DNA of 64,000 bases from Blattabacterium sp. (Blattella germanica) str. Bge. Lineage in GTDB: Bacteria; Bacteroidota; Bacteroidia; Flavobacteriales; Blattabacteriaceae. The notes under the pieces are model-generated. The model made no database searches. It had not been told where the DNA came from and saw only the letters and a program-made list of their open reading frames with translations. Shown here piece by piece: positions 63,183 through 64,000 of this stretch. The stretch covers positions 434,001 to 498,000 of the forward strand of contig NC_013454.1 in the NCBI RefSeq assembly GCF_000022605.2. Direction: 5' to 3'. The first letter of the stretch is position 1. Each line of letters opens with the position of its first letter. The translations under genes were made by a program, and so were the position numbers.

Positions 63183-64000
63183 TTATTTCCAAAAACTTTC
63201 CTTGATCAAGGAAAGTGGAACTCCACAATTATAAGAACATTTTCCTATTTCTTTTAATAAAGAGAATTGAATTTTGTTCTTTTCATTTTTTTTATCATAT
63301 TCCATAATCATCAAGATTTTTTCGATTTCTGAATCAGATAAATCATAAATTTTTTTTTGCATTGGATACAATCCAGAAAGTGTAGATTTGATATTTTTAT
63401 AATCATAAATGGATAACCCATTAATTTTGTAAGAAATCCAAGATTCACAGATTATTCCCATAATGACAGCTATACCATGTAATACTTCTTTCTCTGTATT
63501 CATAAAATAACTTTCTAAAGCATGCCCAATGGTATGTCCAAAATTAAGGATTTTTCTTAATCCTTTTTCTTTAGGATCTTTATCCACAATTTTTTGTTTG
63601 ATTAATATAGAGTGACGAATTAAATGATCCCATTGATTGATGTTATTTATATTTTTGATTTGATTCATATGGATCCAAAAATCTTTATCTGCTATTAAAC
63701 CATGTTTAAACATTTCAGCCATTCCAGAAAGAATTTCTTTCTCAGGAAGGGTTTTCAAAAAACGAGTATCTACGATTAAAAATTCTGGAATATAAAAAGA
63801 TCCTATTTCATTTTTAATAGAATCTAAATTTACACCTGTTTTGTATCCTACAGAAGCATCAACCATTCCTAACAAAGTAGTAGGAATATTCACAAAACGA
63901 ATTCCTCGTTTAAATATAGAAGCTACAAATCCACCTATATCTGTTATAACTCCTCCTCCTAAATTTAGGATTAAACTTTTTCTAGTTGCTTTAAACTTCT
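63183..64000 (-). CDS. aroB: 3-dehydroquinate synthase, cut by window end
   Basis: Second step of the shikimate pathway, DAHP to 3-dehydroquinate, NAD and metal dependent. The frame stays open to base 64000 and reads LGGGVITDIGGFVAS and then FVNIPTTLLGMVDASVGYKTG, so the ATG at 63893 is internal. Metal-site marks further on are ILSGMAEMFKHGL and NFGHTIGHALES. The N-terminal NAD-binding part is outside the window. It lies just upstream of gyrA in the same direction. Confidence 0.95.
   Translation of the reverse strand, partial: KFKATRKSLILNLGGGVITDIGGFVASIFKRGIRFVNIPTTLLGMVDASVGYKTGVNLDSIKNEIGSFYIPEFLIVDTRFLKTLPEKEILSGMAEMFKHGLIADKDFWIHMNQIKNINNINQWDHLIRHSILIKQKIVDKDPKEKGLRKILNFGHTIGHALESYFMNTEKEVLHGIAVIMGIICESWISYKINGLSIYDYKNIKSTLSGLYPMQKKIYDLSDSEIEKILMIMEYDKKNEKNKIQFSLLKEIGKCSYNCGVPLSLIKESFWK

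Overview
The window is a gene-dense, very AT-rich stretch of a bacterial chromosome. Protein style (fused alpha/beta 2-oxoacid dehydrogenase E1, cysteine-free AccD, single-chain PurL), Bacteroidetes-type promoter boxes (TAnnTTTG), near absence of Shine-Dalgarno sequences and a reduced but biosynthetically rich gene set point to a flavobacterial insect endosymbiont, most likely a Blattabacterium from a cockroach or termite. This identification is inferred from gene content, not from a 16S comparison. I count 57 protein genes, two of them cut by the window edges. I see no rRNA, tRNA, CRISPR, insertion sequence or prophage, and no gene-free stretch over about 155 bases.

Layout. 2-3086 (+): end of the histidine operon (hisB end, hisH, hisA, hisF, hisIE). 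3087-5337 (-): queE, folD, rsmA, joined by 4-nt overlaps. 5408-7653 (+): serS, metF. 7659-9380 (-): pdhB and a predicted lipoprotein with a hairpin terminator. 9520-13397: bifunctional-nuclease-family gene, folA (-), valS. 13414-15211 (-): TPM protein, lemA, ndk. 15311-28489 (+): fused branched-chain 2-oxoacid dehydrogenase E1, ilvE, argS, ffh, the glycerol set glpD-glpK-glpF, then thrS-infC-rpmI-rplT. 28484-29425 (-): def, ruvX. 29504-33372 (+): dapD, tsaC, CCA-adding enzyme, DHH phosphoesterase. 33356-35827 (-): thioredoxin-like protein, coiled-coil protein, Nif3-like protein. 35923-36777 (+): lipA. 36779-39361 (-): UvrD-type helicase. 39515-41431 (+): fbaA, accD. 41458-56597 (-): an 11-gene purine block read purA-purB-purL-purE-purC-purF-purM-purN-purH-purD-guaA. 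56676-58480 (-): ruvB, surE. 58547-60673 (+): prc protease. 60657-64000 (-): gyrA and part of aroB.

How the genes fit together. The purine block carries de novo IMP synthesis from PRPP plus the AMP branch and the last GMP step; purK and guaB are not in it. folD, metF and folA handle one-carbon folate, feeding PurN and PurH. glpF, glpK and glpD import and oxidise glycerol to dihydroxyacetone phosphate, which fbaA can take into gluconeogenesis. pdhB, the fused E1 and lipA belong to lipoate-dependent 2-oxoacid dehydrogenases. The his genes, dapD and aroB fit a nutritional symbiont that makes amino acids for its host.

I found no wholly new system. The points most worth a second look are a threonyl-tRNA synthetase without its TGS and editing domains, an apparent AUU start for infC overlapping the thrS stop codon, a lipoprotein gene whose frame runs through its own terminator (possible poly-A frameshift), a purine block with a PurE but no PurK, substitutions at both classic quinolone positions of GyrA, a hydrophobic tail on SurE, and a RecB/AddA-type helicase without its nuclease domain.
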